A DNA stretch of 64,000 bases. Source: Gymnopus androsaceus JB14 (Eukaryota; Basidiomycota; Agaricomycetes; Agaricales; Omphalotaceae). Shown piece by piece: positions 23,481-33,669 of the stretch (within the stretch, counting starts at the first letter, position 1; every line of letters starts with the position of its first letter). Under the pieces are notes generated by a model. It saw nothing but the letters and a program-made list of their open reading frames with translations, was not told where the DNA came from and searched no databases. The stretch spans positions 124,001-188,000 of the forward strand of contig ML769486.1 in NCBI GenBank assembly GCA_009733575.1, read 5' to 3'. The translations under genes and the position numbers were made by a program.

Positions 23481-24873
23481 ATCGTATTCAATGCAATTAG
23501 AGCGTATTAGCCGTGTCTCAAAATTTTTTTGGTTAAGACACTAAGCCTTACGTTTGCTTGTCGGGAAGACGCTCCACGCCCTCATCCAGTGGTTGATTTT
23601 TTATCAAAAAGTTTTCCTTTTGAGGGACGAAAAACTTTGAGACACGCGGCTAATACGCTCTATTCAATGTTCACGAGTCCTGCGAGGATGAATCTAGTCA
23701 CTTCCCGCTAGTGCTGCGACAAGGTGAGCTCCCGGCTATTGAGCAGTCAACTTCATGTGCTGCAGACTGATCATCATGTGCTAGGAGCGTCACGATTTGT
23801 CATAAAGTCGGCTCGTCTCAACTCATCATTTGAACTTATTACTTAACTAGCTCAAGTCGCAGAAACATCATAAATTCCTACTGGCTGTCGGCTCATATCT
23901 GACTTCTGCTCCGACTCCGAGCCTCACCCTCAGGGTAGAGCTGCTCGCGCAGGAACGCACAGAGATAGCTGAAACGCTGAAGTTGCATCCTGTAGCAGCG
24001 GGCGGGAAGAGTTGTATTGCTTGTAGAGTATTCGAGGCGTCTGTCAATGATTTACATTACTGATGATCTATGTACACGTCAAGCAAATTCCACATGCCAT
24101 ATTCAATTCCTGGAGCTGAAGTCAACAAAACCAGGACCCTAGAAGCTCATAATGAGGGTTACCCGAATTTAGGAGGTGTTTTAGCCAATTTTCTTGTCCA
24201 GAATCCGCCTGCCTGTACTTTAGCTACACAATTTACCTGGGGGAGCTACCCGCGTCTTGTCTGCACTTGGTATAATCCGAGGTTTCGGGTACATTCGTAA
24301 ATGTAAACCGTCATCGAGGCAGTATGTACTTATACGGCGAGTAAGCCCTATTACCCTGAGGCCAGTGAGGCTCGGAGTCAGATACATAACGTGCTCATGC
24401 ATCGTTTCAGACCGGCGAGTATGTATTTTAGTAGAGTGTATTGGCAGCAGTGCGCAGTTGTATTATGTGTGGAAATGACTTTGCTGAAGTAAACAAAGCT
24501 CATAATGAGAGTCACTCGAATTTAGAACGTGTTTTAGTCGATTTCCTGTCCGGAATTAGCCTGCTTCAAATTTGGAAAATTATCTCACTTGACATTTTTG
24601 TAAACTACTTATAGCAAATATATTTTCTGGTATCCGAAGGGTAAAATAATCCTTGAATATTTTCTAGTCAAAAACAGAACCGCTCCGAAACTGCAATGGG
24701 TGCCGTAGGAGCACGAGAGAATTTTGGGCGATTTTTTCGGGTTCGTGTCGTAGATGAATCAGGCCCCCAGCAGCGGGAGGAGCTTCTTGAGTTCTACAAG
24801 CGCGGGAAAAGCTTCTCAGACGTGTGCCCAATAAATTTATACAATATTACATAGTACTAATACAAAATTTTCG

Positions 24874-24881
24874 TATAAAAG
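24874..24881 (+). promoter_or_regulatory. TATA box upstream of secreted RING-like gene (right arm)
   Basis: TATAAAAG lies about 160 bases before the ATG at 25039, a plausible distance for a core promoter plus 5' leader. It is mirrored exactly in the left arm. Confidence 0.45.
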
Positions 24882-25038
24882 GACGCTGTAAATGTCGGTG
24901 ATTCCCCAGTGCTGGCCAGTGCGTTGCATTTCTCTCGCTCTTGACCATGTTCATCTCACTAATCCTTGTTCGACAGTTCACCCCGTTAAACCCGACTTTA
25001 CAGTTTCCATCCATTAAACCCAACATTTCATCATCATC

Positions 25039-25539
25039 ATGCGTTTCTCTGCCGTCTTCACTGTCACTGCTTTGCTCTTTGCAGGCGTTGCTGTCGCTTT
25101 GCCGATGTCGGACTGTGCTGACATCGAAGCGCGTACTATGCATACTTCCTTAACGTGCGTCCCACTCATTCCTGACGGCGGCTTTGTCCTGCGTGCTCAA
25201 GCTGACTTTTCTGCAGTGCTCGTACCCTCACAAAGGAGCAGGCAGAGTGTAAAGTTTGCTTTGATAAGATGCGTGACCCTAAAGGCATGTTCACCTTATG
25301 CAAGAACAGTAAGCATGCGACAGGGGGTGATCCACATGCGATGTGCCGCGAGTACGTGGTTATGTTTCTTTGTATTATTTGGCCATCCACTAAGCTGCTC
25401 TGTTAGTTGCATGATGAAGGCTTTAGAGTCAGAGGGCGAAACATGTCATGTCTGCCGCGAGCCGCTCACGCTAGATCATTATGTAGCACTGATGTGCCCT
25501 TCCCCAACTCCTTCGCCGGAGCCGGAGCAGCACAGTTAA
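25039..25539 (+). CDS. Secreted RING-like zinc-finger protein, right arm copy
   Basis: Exons 25039-25154, 25217-25351 and 25407-25539 join with GT..AG introns of 62 and 55 nt into a 128-codon frame (127 aa). Residues 1-20 form a classical signal peptide (basic Arg2, hydrophobic core, AVA/LP cleavage region). After a short spacer (about residues 22-50) come the metal-ligand candidates in order: CKVC, a Cys in FTLC, a His and Cys in HAMC, RDC, and CHVC. This fits C-x2-C-x13-C-x11-H-x2-C-x2-C-x13-C-x2-C, a RING-like arrangement with a long third-to-fourth spacing. The C-terminus is PSPTPSPEPEQHS. RING proteins usually act as ubiquitin ligases in the cytosol or on membranes. A signal-peptide version with no transmembrane segment would be luminal or secreted, so its activity is open. 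If the introns are read through, a longer but less sensible 166-aa frame exists. Confidence 0.72.
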   Translation: MRFSAVFTVTALLFAGVAVALPMSDCADIEARTMHTSLTCVPLIPDGGFVLRAQADFSAVLVPSQRSRQSVKFALIRCVTLKACSPYARTVSMRQGVIHMRCAASTWLCFFVLFGHPLSCSVSCMMKALESEGETCHVCREPLTLDHYVALMCPSPTPSPEPEQHS

Positions 25540-25851
25540 GAAGCGACGGCATTGTACTACAGCATACATGTCTTCCGAGTAGAGTTGGGTGTTTTTCGGG
25601 ACCAAGCTAGTGTACACAGGTTGTTTATTAGTTAATAGGATACGATTCCGCTCTCTTGCAGTGTCTGATGTCTGATCAGTACCTTCTCTACATATGGAGA
25701 ATGTCGAAATGTTACGCTTTGCCATCCCGGTTCCGATTTCGCATTCATGACGTCATACTTCTGCTCCGCTTTCACAGGCCCGCGCTAATCCTTCGGAGCT
25801 TACCGCGCCTCCATTGACTCAGGACCGAAGACATGGCAAAGATTGTAGACG

Positions 25852-26088
25852 GTGAATTTGCCATTTAGATGGAGACTCTGTAGAGAGGCGGTGAAGGACG
25901 GATATAGGGCCTTGGGTTTGAAAAAGTGGATATCACTCGCTTTGTTCAGTGTCCTCGTTCCTACAGTTTTTTGGTTCGTTATCAGCACTACTATCGACAT
26001 GCAGCTGATCATGCATGTGGATAGCTTGGAGGATCTGGAGAAAATTAGGAAAAGGAACGAACCGATGGCTTTGGATGTTCCGAATTAG
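25852..26088 (+). CDS. Hypothetical single-pass membrane protein exon, right arm copy
   Basis: The open frame continues upstream of the first usable codon to an acceptor-like ATTGTAG at about 25842-25848, so it is probably a 3' exon. The visible protein has an amphipathic start, one 20-residue hydrophobic segment and an acidic/basic tail ending ALDVPN. It matches no family I know. It lies about 300 bases downstream of the RING-like gene in the same orientation. Confidence 0.3.
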   Translation: MNLPFRWRLCREAVKDGYRALGLKKWISLALFSVLVPTVFWFVISTTIDMQLIMHVDSLEDLEKIRKRNEPMALDVPN

Positions 26089-26548
26089 TGAGTGCTAAAT
26101 CCTGCGACTTCGCAAACAAAAACAACAGTATTTTTCTAATCTCATCTCAATCCTTTTACCGTAAATTCATAATCTAATTAAAGACCATTGAATATCTACA
26201 CATCCCAAGGGGTAAAGTCAACATTGGAATGAAAGGTAGAACGTCCGCCGAACGCATAATTATCTTTTGGAGGAATCTCGAACCAGGGTCTGTCTTCCTA
26301 ATCCAGCCCTAGGTCAGATTCCTACAGAGAGCAAATACGCTGAAGCTTGCAGTGTGATGGGTTTGTGACAAGTTTTTGGAGGAGTACTTGTAGATGAGGC
26401 CCAGGAGAAATGTAAAGCGGTATAGCATCTGGCCATCAATGCGTAGCTGGAGGATTGGAAGCGGGTAATTTGCATTTAGACTCTTATTTGACGATGCAAG
26501 AAATCGTTCACTGAAAGTGTCCAGTCCAGAAGCAAATACCGAGTCCTA

Positions 26549-26800
26549 ATGCCTCTCCTCCGCTGCAAGTCTCCGGGTGGCAGAGGGTTTTCGTTTATCA
26601 GACACCCGACTCAAGTAACAGGGCTCGAGTACTTAAGTCAAGACATTGATTCTCGATTTCAACACCTCTGTAAAAATCCTCGTAAGACGCAATATCAAAC
26701 TTGCCAATTAGTTAGACGGAGAGATACGTCCTCCAATCGTCTTCCGGTTTTCGGCTTTGTTCAATGGCAATCTGTATACGCGTCGACTTTGAGCGTCTAA
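26549..26800 (+). other. Open frame of unknown status, right arm (mirrored at 18295-18546)
   Basis: An 83-codon frame (MPLLRCKSPGGRGF...) is present identically in both arms. It shows no domain, no clear introns and no TATA motif, so it may be chance. Confidence 0.2.
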
Positions 26801-27025
26801 TTGGTGTGAGAAATAATTGGCGCGCCGCGTGCAATTCTATCGTCCAAGACTATTGCGACTCTGTGCTCCTAGGTGCTCCCTAACTCGTGTTACATGCTAC
26901 AGCTACAGCTTCCACGCTCTGAAATCCTCCACCACTAGAAACAAGCTTACATTCCGTTTCCTCTATCAGGCATATTCTTATCTTTGTACGCTTTTCTCGG
27001 ATCCTTTCTTTAGTGCTACATTAGT

Positions 27026-28770
27026 TTGAAGTTTCAGGCGTAGGAATCATCGATAATTGCTTTCCGCTATCCATCCCATCTTGAAAGACACAACTTGGCG
27101 CGTGCTCCTTGCATAGCCGGACCTGTTGCTCTCTTCATTTAGAACAACGCACTCTACTTCCTCGAGCGCGTTTATGGACAAGATAATGCTACTAGATGCT
27201 CAGGTTGAGGGGTTTCTATGACCTCTCCTAGTACGTGTGCTTTGGTCAAGGTGTTGCGTTGCTTACAGGGCGTTTTTCAGTTTTAGTCTCACCGCGAACT
27301 AAAACAATCGTCAATAATATCAGGCTTCCTGACTTGTCATGCTGCTACCTCGGCTACTTGCTTCTCATCCGCTAGCTTCGGTGATCTGGCCATCCTCATC
27401 CTTATATGACCCTCGCTGCTCCTCTCCTTCCTTCGACGAGCGATGCTGATACGGATCGGAGATGACGACAATCACACCCTTTTCAACTCCGAGCAGAATT
27501 CTTCGAGTCATAGTTCATGTCCCCGGACATTTTGGTGGCTTTCTGCCTCGCTGCCACCTGAGAATGGAATTCGTGCATAGACAGATCAACTCGAGACCAA
27601 GCACTGAGTACTGGGCACCGAGCCATCGACAATGAGTAGTGAGCCTGAGACGAAATAGAGATGAAGACAGAGACTGGGAAGGGAACGGTTCTGTACAGTA
27701 TAACAGGTACGCTGGTTTTGCTTGTGCGTGCTTGGTTATTGACATGGGTTTTTTTGTAGGGATCAGAAGAACAATCTTAAGCCCCAAGCGCTACTGCTGC
27801 TACTGCTGCTACACCCCAACCACTGCTCCTTGATGCCGCTTCCCTGCTGTTTCTCTTGAACGACATACCCCAGTATAGGATTGCTGCCTACTTTCATTTG
27901 GTGCCCTGGTTGAGTAAGATGAAGGCGAAGACGCTATATACCACTCTGTATCAGGTACGCTCATTATCTAGGCGTGTTTTGCTAACTGACTGACAAGCTT
28001 CCTTTCTTCGTCCCCGCGCGCGCTACAGCTTGCCTCGACTATTCAAACTACTCAAATACCGAACTTTTTGGGAAGCCGCTTGTTGCCCCCGAGCTCGAAT
28101 GCTTCGTCTGGTAATCCTTGGAAATCGAATCATTTGTTCGCAATCGGACCCCACGTCTGACTCGGACACGTACAGTGGACAACGGTGGACCGTGGTGTTA
28201 TCCTCCGAGTCTTTCTTTTCTATCACGCTCAAGCTATCATTCGAGTCGATCGTCCTTCTGTCCAAGCCCTTTTGGCAATAAGTCTGCGCATCATACTCAT
28301 CCCAGCGCCAGCTTTCGACGACGATTATAGTGAGATCTCATATAGCTATACCTAATCCTGCGATGCAAGGATATCACTATGCCAATCGCATTACAGCAAA
28401 GCGAGCCCTGTCCCGACAGAGGAGGCTGAGTTCAATTTAGAGGGTCTAGGGCCTAGAAATTCGAGCAGAGTTGGTCTCGGAATCATTCCAAGTACCCTGG
28501 TTTTTCTGGATCCCAGGAGACTCTTCTTCTCAGGACACCCCTTTATTGTTGAGACCGGCTTTCGTTCTCGTGGCATGCACAAAAATATCTGGGAGCTCGG
28601 TGCTGGCATTGTTGTTTTTGTTGGCGAGTAGTATCATGGCATGGTTCCTGTTCAATCTCTGATGCCGGACCTTAAGCCAAAGCCTCAACTTCCGAGCACA
28701 ATGGTACTTATCCTCCATATGGTTTACCCAGAGTATATGGTCAGTACCACTACATGAATAATATATATAC
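27026..28770. other. Unassigned stretch right of the palindrome
   Basis: No gene is supported. Short spliced-looking fragments occur (GTACG and GTAGG donors near 27700-27760), but I could not link them into a sensible protein. A CTGCTGCTACTGCTGCTAC run lies at 27795-27815. Confidence 0.3.
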
Positions 28771-28910
28771 TGTATCATTTCAATCGAGAGTTCATCGATT
28801 CTGAAATTTTTGACCAAAAAAAAATTAAAAATACAAAAGAAATCTGAAAAATCAAGAAAAAATTAAAACCGCATTGGGATTTTTTCGAGGATGCAATCAA
28901 AATGTTACAG
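28771..28910. mobile_element. TA-flanked MITE, CTGTAC family, copy 2 (140 bp)
   Basis: It starts CTGTATCATTTCAATCGAGA and ends AATGTTACAG, with TA on both sides (28769-28770, 28911-28912). It is very similar over its length to the element at 58169-58318 (shared AGAAATCTGAAAAATCAAGA and AATTAAAACCGCATT). It lies 46 bases beyond the stop codon of the membrane-protein gene, probably in its 3' UTR. Confidence 0.85.
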
Positions 28911-28956
28911 TATTCCAGCATTTTTGTTCCATGAAAAAATAACACTTTGTGGCTTT

Positions 28957-30468
28957 CTACTCAGCTGTATAATTGGGTGGTGGCCGATCTGGGAATCGAA
29001 TACCACTATCGAGATAAGGCTCATCATTGTTGGGTGCTTCTGGGAGTGTATTTGCTTGCTCGCCCGGAGACTCTGCAGGAGCAGAAATAGTGCCAGTAGA
29101 AGGAGCAGCATGAGTATGATAACCACCTTTCGACAAGGGAAAATGGGAGCTGGAGGCCTGAGCAGGCTTGTTTGTTGGACGAGACCTGAACGATACGGCA
29201 GATACACCTAGATCTAGATCTCGGGATGTATTCTCCATGGGTGGTACAACTGAAATCAATTTGATGGTCAGACCAATTTGAGACCAGGTTCAATCCTCAC
29301 GTACAAGGCGCAATGTAATGAGCATCATGATATTGTTTCCTTCTCCGGCGCCTCATAAAAAATGAAACTAAAAGTATCCCTGCTATAAGGCCAAAAACTC
29401 CTCCTATAACCCCTCCAACAATTGCACCGGTCGCAATATGAGTCCTGTTGGATGAATCCGGAGCTGGTGAAGTAGTGGAAGAGGGTACAGGAAAACTGGT
29501 GGAGGTAGTAGAGTTTGAAGACGCCAATGCAGTTGCATTGATCGGAGTAACCAGTAGATAGTCAATCCAGATGGTCGCGTCTGTCAAAGTACTAACTTTC
29601 ATAGTGTGATTCCCTGGCTCCAAATTGGTTTCATTGAAGTAGAGGTTGTTGAATTTGAAAGAACTTGGGGGTTGCGGTGAATAAGTAACAGATGATTCAT
29701 TGTCAATGGCGAAGTTAGCTTGGACTACTTCACGATTGACACTTTGGTTGAGCGCTCCATAAACACTTATGCCAGTGCCTTGATAAAGGAGAAGTTATAT
29801 ATATGCCAAGAGCTTCATAATAACACGCACCTTCAAATGTAAAAGACAAGGTGCTCCCAGCTGCACCACTACCTGTCAAAGTATGCATAACAGTGTCGTT
29901 TGAGTCAATCGGTTTCCATCCGTCTCCGTACTGTATCCTGGAATCCCGATCATCAACAAAAAACCTGGTGTCATTTATTGGTGTCGACTCTGATACTTCA
30001 TAAACGAAGTAGTCAACCCATACACCTGTAGTAGAGTTGATTGCACCGGTGATGTTGAGTAAAAGGGTGTGTGGGGTGTCTGGCAAGGAGGGAGGATCTG
30101 ACCAGAGAGGTATATGCCTGAAAAGAGTACCATCGGGGAGGTCACTTGGTGCGACAAATGTGGAAGTGAAGGTCTCGTTGTCAATGGACATGAAAATTTT
30201 CGGATAACCCCAGTACATGATGTATGGCTGAACAGATGTACCTAGAGTTCGGAAAAGATGGAATTAACTTGTGGCAATTGAAAGTAAGCCGAGGCAAGGA
30301 AATAAATTACCCACCCACAAACTGGAATGTAACAGTTGTCGCCGTAAAATAGGGAAAAGTAGTTGTGGTGTTGAACAGATCTTCGCTTGGCGCTCCCCTT
30401 CCCCAGTCTCCATGATACTGGACCTGAGCTGGTGCTTGATCATCTACAATTGCAAAGTTGCCTGACAT
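28957..30468 (-). CDS. Single-pass plasma-membrane protein with glycosylated ectodomain
   Basis: Exons 30468-30315, 30241-29831, 29778-29305 and 29249-28957 join in frame to 443 aa with three short introns. The ectodomain has two similar modules (NFAIVDDQAPAQVQYHGDW and FFVDDRDSRIQYGDGW), each followed by a hydrophobic FT/FQF strand, and many NxS/T sites. A Ser/Thr/Pro-rich stalk (SSNSTTSTSFPVPSSTTSP) leads to a Gly-rich transmembrane helix (GAIVGGVIGGVFGLIAGILL) followed by the stop-transfer run MRRRRRK. The cytoplasmic tail is Pro/Ser-rich and ends PPPNYTAE. This layout is common for expanded agaricomycete surface proteins and recalls Mid2-type sensors, but the function is inferred. I saw no signal peptide before 30468. 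A CCCTAG acceptor just upstream suggests a missing first exon. All joined exons are open, so the gene looks intact. Confidence 0.75.
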
Positions 30469-30607
30469 AACTAGGGAAAAGAGTAAGGAGCTTGGACATG
30501 CGAGGCAGGCTACATTTTATCTTTCACAGAACCATCATCATCTCAGAGTGATCATCTTAATAAGATACAGGAACAGCAGGCGCCACGCGACACAATAAAA
30601 CACTTAA

Positions 30608-30734
30608 GCTTTTGCGAGACCGCAAAAACCACTTTTAACAAAATTCCTACTGGGGCTTTAAAGATGTACCTTATATCTTTAAATTCCCAGTAGGAATTCT
30701 TTGAAAAGCGAGTGTAGCAGTCTCGCAGACGGTT
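30608..30734. mobile_element. TTAA-flanked fold-back MITE, 127 bp
   Basis: TTAA lies at both sides (30604-30607, 30735-30738). The arms share GCGAGAC near the ends and an almost perfect inverted block near the centre (ATTCCTACTGGG / CCCAGTAGGAAT). TTAA target sites are typical of piggyBac-type transposons. Confidence 0.7.
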
Positions 30735-33185
30735 TTAAGGTTTTGGCATGATCACATGGTGCCTGCCGGGACTCATTCCTGTATCTTACAATGATGCGAG
30801 TGAACACTGGAACCGATTTACGACGACGGTTGTCGAATGCACTGCTAGGAAATTCGACAACTCAGTTCTAATAATAGGGCTTTAAACCGTCCTTACAGTT
30901 GCAATCGACTCGTACCCATGGCCATATTGTACCCGATCCGTTTAGCCACGGCTCTATAGCAAGGTCCCTTCTGTCCAGCGCTCTGCAAATAGGAGCGAGG
31001 ATGAGAAATCAGCACCTTTTTTCTTTTTTTAAAAAAAAAACTCTATTGCAAGTTCAGGTAGCATCCACATATCTAATATCATAGAATCATAGACTAGACC
31101 CAGACTCTACATCGACCAACCTTCCGGTACTCGGCCACAGAGTACCAAAGGCGAAAGTAGTGGGACGCCTGTACCTCCTATCACTACATCCTTCTGCCGT
31201 AGTACCACTCCCATCTCCTGCAAAAGTACAAGGTATATGAACGTGAAAGTATTTGTCCTAAGAGCAGAAGATATCAGTAGGAGGATATAGAATACGGAAT
31301 GGATTCATGTACATACCCATCGTAACGTCTGAAATCCTTTGGTGCCCTTCAGCCTTATATCGCATGAAACTATATCTTGTCCTCTCGAATTGGCTTGCTC
31401 TGCGAGGTTGTCGACCGTGGACACCACCCAGGACCCCGCCTAGTTTCAGTTGTGAGAACGTCCTTCCTCGTCCTGACATTCGAGTCTCGATGTGTCCTAC
31501 CCAACAGGAGCGGTGCGTAACGAGGAGCTCGTTGTCAACCAGCGAAACAAGGTTTGGAGCTCGTCAGCGCCGAGATGATATGTCAGGCTAGGCAGCGAAT
31601 AGAGGGTGTCAAGGGTGTTGAAGACTGGGAGAGCAGGAAGCATCGGATTCAAGAATTATAAGGAAGACGTGGATGGCGATGGACCGACGATAGTATAAGG
31701 ATACTAACCATATCCGACACTCCAGACGACCTCCTTCTGACTAAACTCCTTCCTTCTGGCTTCCCGCTTACACTCCCATTTCCATCCACCTCCGTATCGA
31801 GTTGAGAGGACACAGATGGTTGGAATGATATTGATGAATATGAAGGCGGAAGGAATGAAGCGTCGCTCCCAGCGGAACTTTAATTCTGGTGCTCATAAAA
31901 GCCTACAATCCGACAGCTCTGCAGCCACTGACGTAGAATGTGCATTGAGCAACGGTACGAGTCTCTCTAGCGTTCATTCTATGGAGAGACTTGTGGCAGG
32001 AGTTGAGAACGAATGCATCGGTGGGAAAGGTGTGGTATCCGAGCTGAATGCGTTAAACCGTTGAACTCGAACACGAATCCCTGCGTGTGGCGCGTGGCGT
32101 TGGCGTCAAACTTGCAAGTATCAATGAACCAGAAGAATCGCGTCCATGATCACAATCGCTGTACATGCAGTAACTCGGCAGGGAGGTCACTGGGGAGAAC
32201 AACTAGAAATCGAGTCTTGTATGTCCATCCTATCCAAGTATTCGTCGTCTTCGAGCAGGAATTCCTGAGTAACGGGGACAAGCTGGAAGAGTAGATATTA
32301 GTTTCGTAAAACAGAGGTTGGAAGGGAAACGGACACGAAAAACGGATCCTGAGCGTGCCCTTGCACTCACTGGGGACGTGGTGGTTTGTTCTCTGCAACA
32401 AACGTAGTAGGCTATAGACGAAGCGCCGGAAATTCACCGTTAAACCGAAGGTGTTTACCATTTCCAATCGTTGAACGACGTTCAATGCTGAAAGACGAAT
32501 CAGTTTAGCGCTGAATTTATTGCACGCTATCTTCACATGCTACTACGTCTTCATGGGAGGTTAAAAATGACTTGTTGCCTGATTTATTCATGCTTGTTTT
32601 GAATAGCAATGCTGATTCGATTCGTTAATTCGTGGACCTAATGGTAATGACGTACGTGTACTTGAATTTTCGCCTCGTCTCGACGACTTACTCTCCTGTT
32701 CTCAAGTCCTACCAGTATACTTCACCTGCCACTGCGACCAAATCTCAATCGCCGACACCTTCTCCGTCTATTGAGGGCAGGGTTACATCGTAACTAACCC
32801 TGTATTGATTGACCTGACTTGATCCGGGTTTTTTCGGCTTGTTCAACCCAAAAAAGCAGGTCAATTCAAGATCAATTGACAACCCGCAATTTATCTCAGT
32901 TTTGGCCGCAACCCGGTATCCAGGTGGTCCTATTTAATCTTGACCGACGCTGCCAAGCATGGGAAGCGCGCTTCAGGGCTCTTTGAGGTCGCGTCGAAGC
33001 TTCTTCATGCTCCACGAGGAGTTTCCCAACAATTGAGCTCGATGGAGGACCTATAGTCACAACATTGACAATGATTTAGTAGGTTGTAACTTGTGGGCAA
33101 CCTAAAAACCCGGTCAACCTGGTCAACCAAAACACGGTTCTTTACGGTGTAAAGGATGTCCTCGGAAACTCCCAGTAACCCGATA
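30735..33185. other. Unassigned stretch before the second KDZ element
   Basis: No gene can be supported. An A/T run lies at 31019-31040. Bases 32800-33140 contain repeated GGTCAAC/GGTCAATT and CCGGGTT motifs in both orientations, which look like subterminal repeats of another, unidentified DNA element. Confidence 0.35.
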
Positions 33186-33189
33186 AGCC

Positions 33190-33630
33190 TCGTTAAACAC
33201 AAGGGGGTCAATTAACGTTTCTGTTAAACGTGTTAAACAAAGTAAAATTATCATACATAAAAGCATCAAATGAAATAGATTAGAATAGACTATAGTTTAA
33301 CGAGGTTTAACGCAGGTTAAACACTATGCTTGCACCCCAATCACCTAATTCGTTTAACACCGTTAAACGCTCCCAAACAGTTCTTGAACATCCCCAACCG
33401 AGTAATGCGTTCAACGTCGTTAAATGCGAACCTCAACGTCTCAACAAGCCAGCCGTTGAACAATGCTAAACCAGCTGTTGAACCCCCGTTTAAACACAAA
33501 CCACACACGCCGTTAAACGAGGTTTAACGCAATTGAAGCAACCAAAGATCATGTCAATTAGAACATATAGTACATGTAACTAGTACCGTTAAACATCGTT
33601 AAACCGGTTAAACTCGGAATAGAAAGACAA
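33190..33630. repeat. GTTAAAC subterminal array, left end of KDZ element
   Basis: GTTTAAC/GTTAAAC/GTTGAAC 7-mers recur roughly every 15-40 bases in both orientations. They are absent from the coding interior and match the array at 49.4-49.8 kb. Confidence 0.75.
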
Positions 33631-33669
33631 ACCAAAAGAGATGAAAACTAATAATAAAATCGTACTCGT

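Larger units (their letters stand above)
18070..27025. repeat. 9-kb palindrome with 2.62-kb near-identical arms
   Basis: Bases 18070-20692 and 24403-27025 are reverse complements about the point 22547.5. Every open frame in one arm has an identical translation mirrored in the other, and every stretch compared by eye matched. Identity breaks sharply at the outer ends (left ...GGGTTT, right ...TTGAAG). Inside 20692/24403 the similarity continues with mismatches and indels to about 20815/24285. It resumes at about 21060-21330 and 21925-22330 on the left, and at about 23500-24200 on the right, leaving a unique core of roughly 1.1 kb (22.34-23.48 kb). No target-site duplication was found. It may be an element with very long terminal inverted repeats, an inverted duplication, or an assembly artefact. 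Confidence 0.85.

Noticed and set aside
18070..27025. Centromere, mating-type or telomere-related function for the palindrome
   Set aside because: No homeodomain, pheromone or receptor gene and no telomere repeat occurs in it; the only firm gene is the small RING-like one.
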